Source of the DNA: Hymenobacter persicinus
GTDB taxonomy: Bacteria > Bacteroidota > Bacteroidia > Cytophagales > Hymenobacteraceae
Assembly (NCBI RefSeq): GCF_004167665.1
Contig: NZ_SEWE01000011.1
Location: 47,962 to 111,961, forward strand
Length of the DNA: 64,000 nt
Direction: 5' to 3'
In this document: in pieces, positions 16,239 through 23,623 of the stretch
Position numbering within the stretch: position 1 is the first letter of the stretch
Layout: every line of letters begins with the position of its first letter
Translations under genes and position numbers: made by a program
The notes under the pieces: model-generated
The model's input: the letters and a program-made list of their open reading frames with translations, nothing else
Told to the model about the DNA's origin: nothing
The model's database searches: none

Positions 16239-16931
16239 ATGTCCGTTGTTATTCAAGCCACCCGGGCCGTGGCGGTGCTGAGTTTGCTGCTCACGGGCTG
16301 CCGTCCCGACCAGATTGAGCACATCAAAAACGGCAAGCAGATTGCCACCGACCTCGAAAACATGACGGTGAAGCGCATTCTGCCCGCCGACCTGCTCCGG
16401 GCTGCCCGTTGGGCCGGCGACTCGCTCACCGAATCGGCCGACCGGGCCCTGCGCCGACAGCTTGCCGACCGGCTCCAGGTTGGCGGCGTGGCCGCGGCCC
16501 TCTCTTACTGTCAGCCCGAAGCCTACGCCGCCACCGACTCCCTGGCCCGCATCTTCAAGGCTACGCCGCGCCGGCTAAGTGGGCGCCCGCGCAATCCGCG
16601 CAACCAGGCCCAACTGCCGGCCGCGGCCCTGGTGCCTGACACGGCCACGGCCCGGCTGGTGAGTCGCGCCACGGCTGAAACCTTCGTGTATCAGCGCCCT
16701 ATCACGCTCAACGACGCCCAGTGCCTGCGCTGCCACGGCCAAATAGGCAAAGACGTTTCTGCCGCCGACTACGCCCTGATTCGCCACAGCTACCCCGCCG
16801 ACCAGGCCACCGGCTACCAGCTCGGGCAGGCCATGGGCGTGTGGCAGGTCCGCCTGCAGCGCGACGGCGTGGCGGAACTCTACACCATGAAAACGCGCAA
16901 GGTGATGAAGCCGCGCAAGCCCCTGTTTTAG
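16239..16931 (+). CDS. DUF3365-type (Tll0287-like) haem-binding lipoprotein
   Basis: 230 residues. A signal peptide ends with lipobox LLTGC (Cys18). The mature protein has one c-type haem motif, CLRCH, in the segment YQRPITLNDAQCLRCHG, followed by a segment ending GYQLGQAMGVWQVRL. This order is that of the DUF3365/Tll0287-like domain, a PAS-like haem sensor or electron carrier. It would sit in the periplasm on a lipid anchor. The start at 16239 gives a clean lipoprotein signal; longer in-frame reading upstream does not look coding. A TAnnTTTG element lies 68 bases before it. Redox partner unknown. Confidence 0.8.
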   Translation: MSVVIQATRAVAVLSLLLTGCRPDQIEHIKNGKQIATDLENMTVKRILPADLLRAARWAGDSLTESADRALRRQLADRLQVGGVAAALSYCQPEAYAATDSLARIFKATPRRLSGRPRNPRNQAQLPAAALVPDTATARLVSRATAETFVYQRPITLNDAQCLRCHGQIGKDVSAADYALIRHSYPADQATGYQLGQAMGVWQVRLQRDGVAELYTMKTRKVMKPRKPLF

Positions 16932-16937
16932 CTTCTC

Positions 16938-17107
16938 CGACCACTTCAGAACCTCGGCAGATATCCTCCGAAGGTACCCGTTGGTCCTCGGAGGTGGTCG
17001 AGTGGGGTTCGGAAGCCGGACGGAGAAGTTCCGAACCCCAACCGACCACCTTGGAGCTCCGGGCGTGGTCCTGCGTGCCCCTCGGCCGGACTTCGGAAGT
17101 ACACGGG
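16938..17107. repeat. GC-rich inverted-repeat element with TTCGGAA cores
   Basis: The main arms are 16992-17014 and 17029-17051, 23 bases each with two mismatches; their inner end is TTCGGAA / TTCCGAA. Further CCTCGG/CCTCCGAA and CTTCGGAAG units flank them. It fills the gap between the DUF3365 gene and the FAD oxidoreductase gene. There is no T-run, so it is not a simple terminator. Confidence 0.55.
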
Positions 17108-17155
17108 CAACCGGGGCGGGCGTAACCCTGGGGCCGGGTTTGCGGTTTGCCTAGC

Positions 17156-18424
17156 ATGACTGCACCCGACTCTACCTCAGCTTCACCCATCATTATTATC
17201 GGGGCCGGCATGGCGGGCCTCACCTGCGCCAACTACCTGCACCGCGCCGGCCGACCGGTGCTGGTGCTCGAAGCCGATGACGCCGTCGGCGGTCGGGTCC
17301 GGACCGACGTGACGCCTGAAGGCTTTCGCCTCGACCGGGGCTTTCAGGTGCTGCTGACCAAGTACCCCGAGGTGCAGCGCCTGCTCGACTACGGCGCGCT
17401 GGGTCTGCGGGCCTTTAAATCGGGAGCTGTAATTCGGTTGGAAAACGGCCGCGAAACCACTCTGCAAAACCCCTTGCAGCAGCCCCTGGCTGCTTTTACC
17501 GCCCTCACTGCGCCCATCGGCACGCTACCCGACAAGCTGCGGATTCTAAGCTTCGTGCAGCACGTGCAGCGGCACACCAGCGCCGAGCTGCTGGCCAAGC
17601 CTTCCACCGACACGCTGAGCTTTTTGCGTAGCTACGGCTGGAGTGAGCGGATCATCAACCGGTTTTTCCGCCCGTTTTTCGGGGGCGTGTTCCTGGACCG
17701 CGACCTGACCACCGCTAGCAACTTCTTCGAATTCGTGTTTCAGCAGTTTGTGCAGGGCGAAGCCGCCGTGCCCGCCCGGGGCATGCAGCAGATTCCGGAG
17801 CAGCTGGCTGCCCGCCTGCCCGCCGGTACGGTGCGCCTGAACACCCGAGTAGACTCCATTGATGGCCAAAGCGTGCGCCTGCAAAGCGGCGAGACCCTGG
17901 CCGCTGCCGCTGTGGTGGTAGCCGTGGACGGAGAAGCCGCCGCCCGCCTGCTGCCCACCTTCCGCCAGCCGATTTCCACCGCCTGGCGCCGCACCACCTG
18001 CACCTACTTCGCCGCCGATAAGTCGCCGGGCCGGGCCGACAAGCTGCTGCGCCTCAATGCCGGCGCGGGCAGCCTGGCCCACAACGTGGCCTTTCCCAGC
18101 GACGTGGCCCCAGACTATGCCCCTGCCGGCCGCACCCTCGTTTCCGTGAGCACCCACGGCACCCAGGCCCTGACCGAGGAGCAGCTCACCGAGCACCTGC
18201 GCGCGGAGCTTACGGCTTGGTTTGGCGCCGAAGCAGCCTACTGGCAGCACCTGCGCACCTACCACATTGCCCACGCCCTGCCCGCCTACCCGGCCGGTCA
18301 GCCCGCCCGGCAGCTCCTGCAACTGGCCCCCGCCCTATTCCGCTGCGGCGACTACACCGCCTACCCGTCGCTGAATGCCGCCATGGCTTCGGGCCGGGAA
18401 GTAGCGGAGCTCCTGTTGCGGTAA
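17156..18424 (+). CDS. FAD-dependent oxidoreductase, amine oxidase/phytoene desaturase-like
   Basis: 422 residues. The N terminus has the dinucleotide-binding signature IIIIGAGMAGLTCANYLHRAG (residues 12-32), then VLEADDAVGGRVRT. This pair marks the flavin amine oxidase / protoporphyrinogen oxidase / phytoene desaturase superfamily. The C terminus has a FAD-contacting segment RCGDYTAYPSLNAAMASGREVAELL. The substrate cannot be inferred. ATG at 17156 is preferred over a TTG three codons upstream. It ends at a strong bidirectional terminator shared with the exonuclease gene. Confidence 0.82.
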   Translation: MTAPDSTSASPIIIIGAGMAGLTCANYLHRAGRPVLVLEADDAVGGRVRTDVTPEGFRLDRGFQVLLTKYPEVQRLLDYGALGLRAFKSGAVIRLENGRETTLQNPLQQPLAAFTALTAPIGTLPDKLRILSFVQHVQRHTSAELLAKPSTDTLSFLRSYGWSERIINRFFRPFFGGVFLDRDLTTASNFFEFVFQQFVQGEAAVPARGMQQIPEQLAARLPAGTVRLNTRVDSIDGQSVRLQSGETLAAAAVVVAVDGEAAARLLPTFRQPISTAWRRTTCTYFAADKSPGRADKLLRLNAGAGSLAHNVAFPSDVAPDYAPAGRTLVSVSTHGTQALTEEQLTEHLRAELTAWFGAEAAYWQHLRTYHIAHALPAYPAGQPARQLLQLAPALFRCGDYTAYPSLNAAMASGREVAELLLR

Positions 18425-18431
18425 GACCTGC

Positions 18432-18482
18432 AAAAAAGGCGGAGTCCGGAGAAGATGCTCTTTTCCGGACTCCGCCTTTTTT
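18432..18482. terminator. Bidirectional terminator between the FAD oxidoreductase and xth
   Basis: A 13-bp stem (GGCGGAGTCCGGA with its complement) is flanked by A6 and T6 and closes a 12-base loop. The xth stop codon overlaps the outer T-run, so both convergent genes can end here. Confidence 0.9.
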
Positions 18483-19245
18483 AAATTAACTCCACAAACA
18501 CCGGACAGTGGTCGGAGTGCACCACATCGGGCAGGTGGCCGGCGCTGCTGATGCGGGGCTGCAGGCCGGCGTTGACCAGCCAGTGGTCGAGGCGCCAGCC
18601 CACGTTGCGGGCCCGGGCCCCGGCCCGGAAGGTCCACCAGGAGTAGTGACCCGGAACGGCGCCGGGGTGGTGGCGGAAGGCATCGACGTAGCCATCAGCC
18701 AGGAAATCAGCAAACCAGCGCCGCTCCTCGGGCGTGAAGCCGGGGCTGTTCTGGTTGGCCTTGGGGTTGTGCAGGTCAATGTCCTGCTGGCAGCAGTTGA
18801 AGTCGCCGCCGATAAGCAGGCCCGGCAGCATGGCCTGCAACTCGCGCACGTACTGGCGGAAGAAGTGCAGCCACTCCACTTTAAATGCCTGCCGTTCGTC
18901 TCCGCTCGTGCCCGAGGGCATGTAGGTGTTGAGCACCGAAAAGTCCTCGAAATCGAGGCGCAGCACCCGGCCCTCGGTGTCGTAGCACTCCCGGCCGCAG
19001 CCCACCACCACGTTTTTCGGCAGCAGCTTACTGAACGTGGCCACCCCGCTGTAGCCGGGCTTCTGGGCTGGGTGCAGATACGCGTGGTAGCCCAGGGCTT
19101 CAAATCCCGACACGTCTAGCGGCTCCCGTCCGGCCTTGATTTCCTGCAGACACAGCACGTCGGGCTGGGCTTCGGCCACCCAGTCGAGCAGGCCTTTGCC
19201 CAGGGCCGAGCGGAGCCCGTTGACGTTGTAGGTTATGATTTTCAA
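18481..19245 (-). CDS. xth: Exodeoxyribonuclease III
   Basis: 254 residues, normal for the family. It is a metal-dependent AP endonuclease and 3'-5' exonuclease acting in base excision repair. Family marks: ITYNVNGLRSA, the metal-binding Glu in LCLQEIKA, YSGVATFSK, the GGDFN loop (here followed by CCQQDIDL, where many relatives have TAHTEIDL), WTFRAGARARNVGWRLDHWLV and the final SDHCPVFVEL with the catalytic Asp-His. The three genes upstream on this strand (19258-20000) may be co-transcribed, with only 12 bases between them and xth. Confidence 0.94.
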   Translation of the reverse strand: MKIITYNVNGLRSALGKGLLDWVAEAQPDVLCLQEIKAGREPLDVSGFEALGYHAYLHPAQKPGYSGVATFSKLLPKNVVVGCGRECYDTEGRVLRLDFEDFSVLNTYMPSGTSGDERQAFKVEWLHFFRQYVRELQAMLPGLLIGGDFNCCQQDIDLHNPKANQNSPGFTPEERRWFADFLADGYVDAFRHHPGAVPGHYSWWTFRAGARARNVGWRLDHWLVNAGLQPRISSAGHLPDVVHSDHCPVFVELI

Positions 19246-19257
19246 CGCGTTGTCTTG

Positions 19258-19626
19258 TTACTCGTCCTTCATAAAAGCCTCGAAGTACTCCAGAATGTGC
19301 CATTTCAGCATCCGTTCCTGCTCCTTGAGGTTGGCAAACGGTACGGGCCGCACCAGCGTGTAGTGGGGCCAGCCCTCCTCGTCCACCCGGTCGAGGGCGT
19401 AGTAGCCCGAGAGGCTGAACAGGCGGCAGGTGGCAATGTGCATCAGATCCTGCTTCTGCTCCTTGGTGAAGGGCCCCGCACCCTGGCCCAGCTCCTGCAC
19501 CCCAATGAGCAGCAGCAGGGCGTTCAGGTCGGGCTTTTTGCCGAAGCGGGCCTTCATCTGGTTCATCAGCTCCCACCACCGGTGCTCAAACTGGGCCTCG
19601 GTTTCGTCGACGTGGAGCGGGCTCAT
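19258..19626 (-). CDS. Conserved-type cytoplasmic protein, unknown function
   Basis: 122 residues. It starts MSPLHVDETEAQ and continues as a mixed helical protein (HRWWELMNQMKARFGKKP, DLNALLLLIGVQELGQG, KQDLMHIATCRLFSLSGYY) with no signal peptide and no membrane segment. I know no named family. Its ATG overlaps the stop codon of the upstream AhpD-like gene in an ATGA arrangement, so the two are almost certainly translated together. A functional link to the peroxidase-like partner is inferred from that coupling. Confidence 0.72.
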   Translation of the reverse strand: MSPLHVDETEAQFEHRWWELMNQMKARFGKKPDLNALLLLIGVQELGQGAGPFTKEQKQDLMHIATCRLFSLSGYYALDRVDEEGWPHYTLVRPVPFANLKEQERMLKWHILEYFEAFMKDE

Positions 19627-20000
19627 GCCTCGTGGTGGTGTTCGGGGGCGGGCGCTACGGCTTCCTCCTTCAGGATTTCCCAGTACTCCACGGCCCGGCG
19701 GAAGTGCGGAATCACGATGCTGCCGCCGATGAGGTTGGCAATGGCAAAGACCTCGTAAATCTCCTCGTCGGTGAGCTTTTCCTCGAAGCATTTGCCCAGG
19801 TGGTACTTGATGCAGTCGTCGCAGCGTAGCACCATGGAGCAGGCCAGACCCAGCATTTCCTTGGTTTTCACGTCGAGGGCGCCGGCCTGGTAGGTGTTGG
19901 TGTCGAGGTTGAAGAAGCGCTTGATGACCTTATTGTCGGCCGCCATGATCTTCTCGTTCATGCGCTGGCGGTAGTCGTTGAATTCAGTAACCTGGGACAT
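19623..20000 (-). CDS. AhpD/carboxymuconolactone decarboxylase-like protein
   Basis: 125 residues, all helical. The redox motif is in GLACSMVLRCDDCIKYHL, a CxxC (Cys60/Cys63) followed by a His four residues later. This is the AhpD-type active site used in thiol peroxidase chemistry rather than true decarboxylation. The rest, EEIYEVFAIANLIGGSIVIP, is the family's second helix pair. The tail is His-rich (PEHHHEA). It is the first gene of a probable operon with the 122-residue protein and xth. Confidence 0.85.
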   Translation of the reverse strand: MSQVTEFNDYRQRMNEKIMAADNKVIKRFFNLDTNTYQAGALDVKTKEMLGLACSMVLRCDDCIKYHLGKCFEEKLTDEEIYEVFAIANLIGGSIVIPHFRRAVEYWEILKEEAVAPAPEHHHEA

Positions 20001-20203
20001 TGGAAGCAGGGGTGAAGATGGATTGCGGAAAGTTGAAGGGCCGAGGCGCCCGGTGGAATGGGGTCGGCCTTGGCAAGTCGGGTTAAAACCTTAAAATTAG
20101 GCAGAAGTTCCGCGCCACCTATTCCCCGCCCCCGTTTGGGCTGCTATGGTCCTATTGCTACCGCCTCGTTACCCGATTCTTATGCTTCTTATGCTGCCCC
20201 GCC

Positions 20204-20908
20204 ATGTTTATTGCCAATGCCCTGGCCGACTTCGTCGCCCTGATTTTCCCACGCACCTGCCTGGCCTGCGTTGAGCCCTTGGCCCGGGGCGAAGACTACA
20301 TCTGCACCGGCTGCCGGGCCCAGCTGCCTTACACCGACTATCACACCCTGCCCGAGGCCCACAACCCACTGGCTCGCCGGTTCTGGGGCAAGGTGCCCGT
20401 GCGCCACGCCCTGAGCTACCTGCGCTTTCTACGCCACGGCCGGGTTCAGCACCTGCTCCATCAGCTTAAGTACCAGGGCCAGCAAGACGTCGGGCGGATA
20501 CTGGGCCGCTGGTATGGCACTGAACTAGCCAGCCATGGCCTCGCCGCCGACTTCGACCTGATTGTGCCCGTACCCCTGCACCCGCGTAAGCTGGCCAAGC
20601 GCGGCTTCAACCAGTCCGACACCTTTGCCGAAGGCTTGGCCTTGGGTCTTGCCGTGCCCTGGAGTGCCCACACCCTACGCCGCACCGAGCACACTGATTC
20701 GCAGACCCGCAAGAGCCGTACGGAGCGCTGGCTGAACGTGGCCACCGTGTTTGAAGTCAATGCCCCGGCCAGCCTTGTCGGCAAGCGCATCTTGGTAGTC
20801 GACGACGTGCTGACCACCGGGGCCACGCTCGAAGCCTGCGCTGCTGCGCTGCTGGCCGCCGGCTGCCGGGAAGTCAGCATTGCCACTATTGCCTGCACCG
20901 AGCATTAG
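20204..20908 (+). CDS. ComF-family phosphoribosyltransferase-like protein
   Basis: 234 residues. A double zinc-ribbon N terminus (CLAC near residue 19 and CTGC near 34) precedes a phosphoribosyltransferase-like domain. The domain includes LIVPVPLHPRKLAKRGFNQS and the PRPP-loop-type VDDVLTTGAT at about 197-206. ComF proteins assist DNA uptake by transformation in competent bacteria, though many non-competent species keep one. A comparable length and complete motif set suggest it is intact. It faces gldJ, and the two share a terminator. Confidence 0.88.
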   Translation: MFIANALADFVALIFPRTCLACVEPLARGEDYICTGCRAQLPYTDYHTLPEAHNPLARRFWGKVPVRHALSYLRFLRHGRVQHLLHQLKYQGQQDVGRILGRWYGTELASHGLAADFDLIVPVPLHPRKLAKRGFNQSDTFAEGLALGLAVPWSAHTLRRTEHTDSQTRKSRTERWLNVATVFEVNAPASLVGKRILVVDDVLTTGATLEACAAALLAAGCREVSIATIACTEH

Positions 20909-20916
20909 TTGAAAAG

Positions 20917-20949
20917 AAAAAGCCCGAACTGCGGACAGTTCGGGCTTTT
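20917..20949. terminator. Bidirectional terminator between comF and gldJ
   Basis: An 11-bp stem AGCCCGAACTG / CAGTTCGGGCT with loop CGGA, flanked by A4 and T4. It sits 9 bases after the comF-type stop and 20 bases after the gldJ stop. Confidence 0.88.
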
Positions 20950-20969
20950 CAAAAGCGTAACGCTTCAGC

Positions 20970-22223
20970 TTACTTGTTCGAGCCGGCGTTGATCATGGCG
21001 CAGCGGAAGCCGATGGCCGCCGTAGCGGAGTCTTCGGCCATGAAGCGGCGCGTGCCCGGCGAGAGCCAGTACGCTACGTCGCGCCACGAACCACCTTTAT
21101 AAACGCGCACGTGGTCGTCGATGAGGGACTGGTATCCTTTCTTGTCGTACTTCTCGCTCGGGTCGAGGTAGCCGTTGCGACGGAAGGGGTTCAGATCTTC
21201 CACGTCTTCGAAGGAGAGCGGACGGTAGATGTCCTGCACCCACTCGTTCACGTTGCCAGCCATGTTATACAGGCCGTAGTCGTTCGGCGGGTAAGCGTAA
21301 ATGTACTCGGTAATCATGGCGCCGTCGTTCAGGCTACCGGCAATACCGGCGTAGTCACCGCGGCCGCGCTTGAAGTTGGCCAGGAACGTGCCCATGCCTT
21401 TGCCGTAGGGGTTCCGCACCTGACGGCCATCCCATGGGTAAATGCGCTTGTTCTCCTGGTTTTCGTTGCCAGGCTCCTGGGTACCGATGAGAGCCTGGGC
21501 CGCGTACTCCCACTCCGCCTCGGTGGGCAGACGGTAGTTGGGCAGCGTGTTGCCGTTTTCGATGGAGATTTTGGTTTTGCCGTCGCCTTCGGTGCCTTCA
21601 GCAGCGTCGCCGCCCTTGTTTTTCTTGCCGAACAGGCCACCTTTCTTCTTGGTGCTGCCGCCGTCTTCGTCACCTTCCGAAGCCAGACGCTCGTTCACCT
21701 TGGCCGTCCGCCAGGTGCAATAGTCGTTGGCCTGCAGCCAGCTCACGCCCACCACGGGGAAGTAGCGGAAGCCGGGGTAACGCAGGTAGTAATCCACGTA
21801 GGGGTCGTTGAACGACAGCTCCCGGGCCCACACCGTCGTGTCGGGCAGGGCCGACTGGTAGAACTCCTCGGAGGAGTCCTTACGGGCATAGTGCAGGTAT
21901 TCGAGCCAGTGAATGTTGGCCACTTCGGCTTCGTCCATGTAGAACGAGGCGATGGTCACGGTGCGCTCGATGTTGTCGTGCGTCATCGTAACATCCTCTT
22001 CCTGAGAGCCGAGCACCGTACGACCACCTTCAATAAAGATCAGGCCGGGGCCTTCCGGAATGCCTTTGTAGTCGGCCACCCGCATGCCGTCCTCGGTGTT
22101 GTACTCCAAGCCCGTCGTCGAGCTGTACTTACCAGGTTTGGTAGCCGTTGGCGGCCCACCTTTACACGAAGCCAGCGCACAGGCTCCTACGACCGCAAAA
22201 CGCAGGTACTTGGAAAAATTCAT
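20970..22223 (-). CDS. gldJ: Gliding motility lipoprotein GldJ
   Basis: 417 residues. The lipobox LASC gives Cys20. The body is a formylglycine-generating-enzyme-like (SUMF1) fold: GPGLIFIEGGRTVLG, FYMDEAEVANIHWLEYL, FPVVGVSWLQANDYCTWRT, LPTEAEWEYAA, NEWVQDIYRP and VYKGGSWRD. The opening STTGLEYN with the ALPDTTVW segment identifies GldJ rather than GldK. GldJ is an outer-membrane-associated lipoprotein needed for gliding and type IX secretion in Flavobacterium. An insertion of about 40 Lys/Gly/Glu-rich residues interrupts the domain near residue 200. The PorP/SprF gene lies 68 bases upstream on the same strand. Confidence 0.9.
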   Translation of the reverse strand: MNFSKYLRFAVVGACALASCKGGPPTATKPGKYSSTTGLEYNTEDGMRVADYKGIPEGPGLIFIEGGRTVLGSQEEDVTMTHDNIERTVTIASFYMDEAEVANIHWLEYLHYARKDSSEEFYQSALPDTTVWARELSFNDPYVDYYLRYPGFRYFPVVGVSWLQANDYCTWRTAKVNERLASEGDEDGGSTKKKGGLFGKKNKGGDAAEGTEGDGKTKISIENGNTLPNYRLPTEAEWEYAAQALIGTQEPGNENQENKRIYPWDGRQVRNPYGKGMGTFLANFKRGRGDYAGIAGSLNDGAMITEYIYAYPPNDYGLYNMAGNVNEWVQDIYRPLSFEDVEDLNPFRRNGYLDPSEKYDKKGYQSLIDDHVRVYKGGSWRDVAYWLSPGTRRFMAEDSATAAIGFRCAMINAGSNK

Positions 22224-22291
22224 GATCAAGTTGAAACTACCTGAGAGAAAATGATTTAAGGAAGGCAATTTGGATGCAATAATACGCAAAT

Positions 22292-23368
22292 TTAGAAGGC
22301 CGGGCAAGGAATTGACGGGTAATTCCGACGTTTTAACCGCCGCCACGCCGCTTCCAACGAATCGAACTGCCGGATGCTGAGCGACACCTCGTGAGCGCCC
22401 CCCAAATCGGCACTGAGCTGGCTCAGGCTGATGTCGTAGCTATAACCGAGCCGCAATGCCCCTACGCTGACCCCGGCCACGGCCGTCAGCAGCTGCTGGG
22501 GGCGGCTGGCCCCAGGCAGTGGCACGCCCCGGTAAATGGCCCCGAGGGTGATGGGGGTCACGGTGCCGTACAACCCCACTTCAGCCCGCTGCGACCCGCC
22601 CTGCCGGGTGTAATTCACGGTGGGTGAAATACTTATCTCCCGGTAAGTCAGCTTTTCGGTTTTCTTCAGGAAAAAATATTTCACGCCCCCGTTGAAGTTC
22701 AGCCGCATCGGCAGCTTGGCCTCGGTGGCAAAGCCAAGGTCGGGCTGGTTGACGTGGTGAGCTGCCGCGCCCACCCAGAAGTTGTCGTTGTAGAGCAGCA
22801 GGCCGGTGCCCACGGTGAGGTAGCTCACGGGCTTCACGTCGCCGAAGGTTTCGGCCGTCTGGCCCACTACCTGCCCGTCGTCGGAAAGCTGGTCGCCGAA
22901 GACAAGGTTGTCGTAACTGATGCGCTGGTTGCCGTAGCTGGCCTGCAGGCCCCCGCTCAAGCTAAGCTGCTCGGTGAGCCGGGCGTGGTAGGCGTAGATG
23001 CCGCCCACCTCTAGGCGGGTGTAGCCGATGGCCCCGCTGCGGTCGGTGCTCAATAGCAGCCCCACAGCGCTGTTCTGGTCGGCAAAGCGGTAGTCGGCGG
23101 CCAGCTGCCCGGTCTGGAACGTGCCGGCCAGGGTCGGAAACTGGTTGCGGTAGCTGAGCGTGACGCTGTAGTCGTCGAGCAGGCCGGCGAAGGCCGGGTT
23201 GGTGTGCAAGCGCGCGGCGTAGGGCTGGGCAAAGTACAAATCCTGCCCCTGCGCCGCCGTTCCGGCCGCCAGCCCGAGCCCGGCGGCCAGCACAACCGCG
23301 CCCCGCCGCCGGCCCCGGCCGGGACGGTGCACTGGAAGCATAAGACGGTCAGGCTGGTAGCGAGGCAT
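22292..23368 (-). CDS. PorP/SprF-family outer-membrane protein (type IX secretion)
   Basis: 358 residues. A signal-like start (Arg-rich then AVVLAAGLGLAAGTAAQGQ) precedes the family opening DLYFAQPYAARLHTNPAFAG and YRNQFP. Alternating beta strands of an outer-membrane barrel follow, ending LRLGYSYDISLSQLS...HEVSLSI. PorP/SprF proteins work with the type IX secretion system, often anchoring or exporting adhesins. I start at 23368 (MPRYQPDR), 6 bases after the -7-like TACTTTCG; a Met at 23341 would give a tidier signal peptide. Together with gldJ it forms a gliding/T9SS unit. Confidence 0.85.
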   Translation of the reverse strand: MPRYQPDRLMLPVHRPGRGRRRGAVVLAAGLGLAAGTAAQGQDLYFAQPYAARLHTNPAFAGLLDDYSVTLSYRNQFPTLAGTFQTGQLAADYRFADQNSAVGLLLSTDRSGAIGYTRLEVGGIYAYHARLTEQLSLSGGLQASYGNQRISYDNLVFGDQLSDDGQVVGQTAETFGDVKPVSYLTVGTGLLLYNDNFWVGAAAHHVNQPDLGFATEAKLPMRLNFNGGVKYFFLKKTEKLTYREISISPTVNYTRQGGSQRAEVGLYGTVTPITLGAIYRGVPLPGASRPQQLLTAVAGVSVGALRLGYSYDISLSQLSADLGGAHEVSLSIRQFDSLEAAWRRLKRRNYPSIPCPAF

Positions 23369-23522
23369 AGAGTACGAAAGTAACGCGGCTGCCCGGTGGT
23401 TTGGTACGTGGACGAAGGCGGAGGCCGGAACTAAAATGCCGAATTCCCCCCTATTTATAAACCAACGAATGTATTCGAGCATCTAATATAGTAGTATCGA
23501 CGGCGGGCCGGCCGCGGCTGGG

Positions 23523-23554
23523 TTAGTCCCGGCCCGATATCTATTCTACTTTTG
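23523..23554 (+). promoter_or_regulatory. Promoter of the AsmA-like gene
   Basis: The -7 element TACTTTTG (23547-23554) is exact. A TTAG at 23523-23526, 20 bases upstream, is a one-mismatch -33. Leader about 65 bases. The diverging porP-type gene has TACTTTCG at 23375-23382 on the other strand. Confidence 0.55.
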
Positions 23555-23623
23555 CCCGGCAGCCGGTCCCGGGTGGCCGGCCGCTTGTTAGCTGCTAACC
23601 TTTCCGCTTTACCTTTTTCAACG

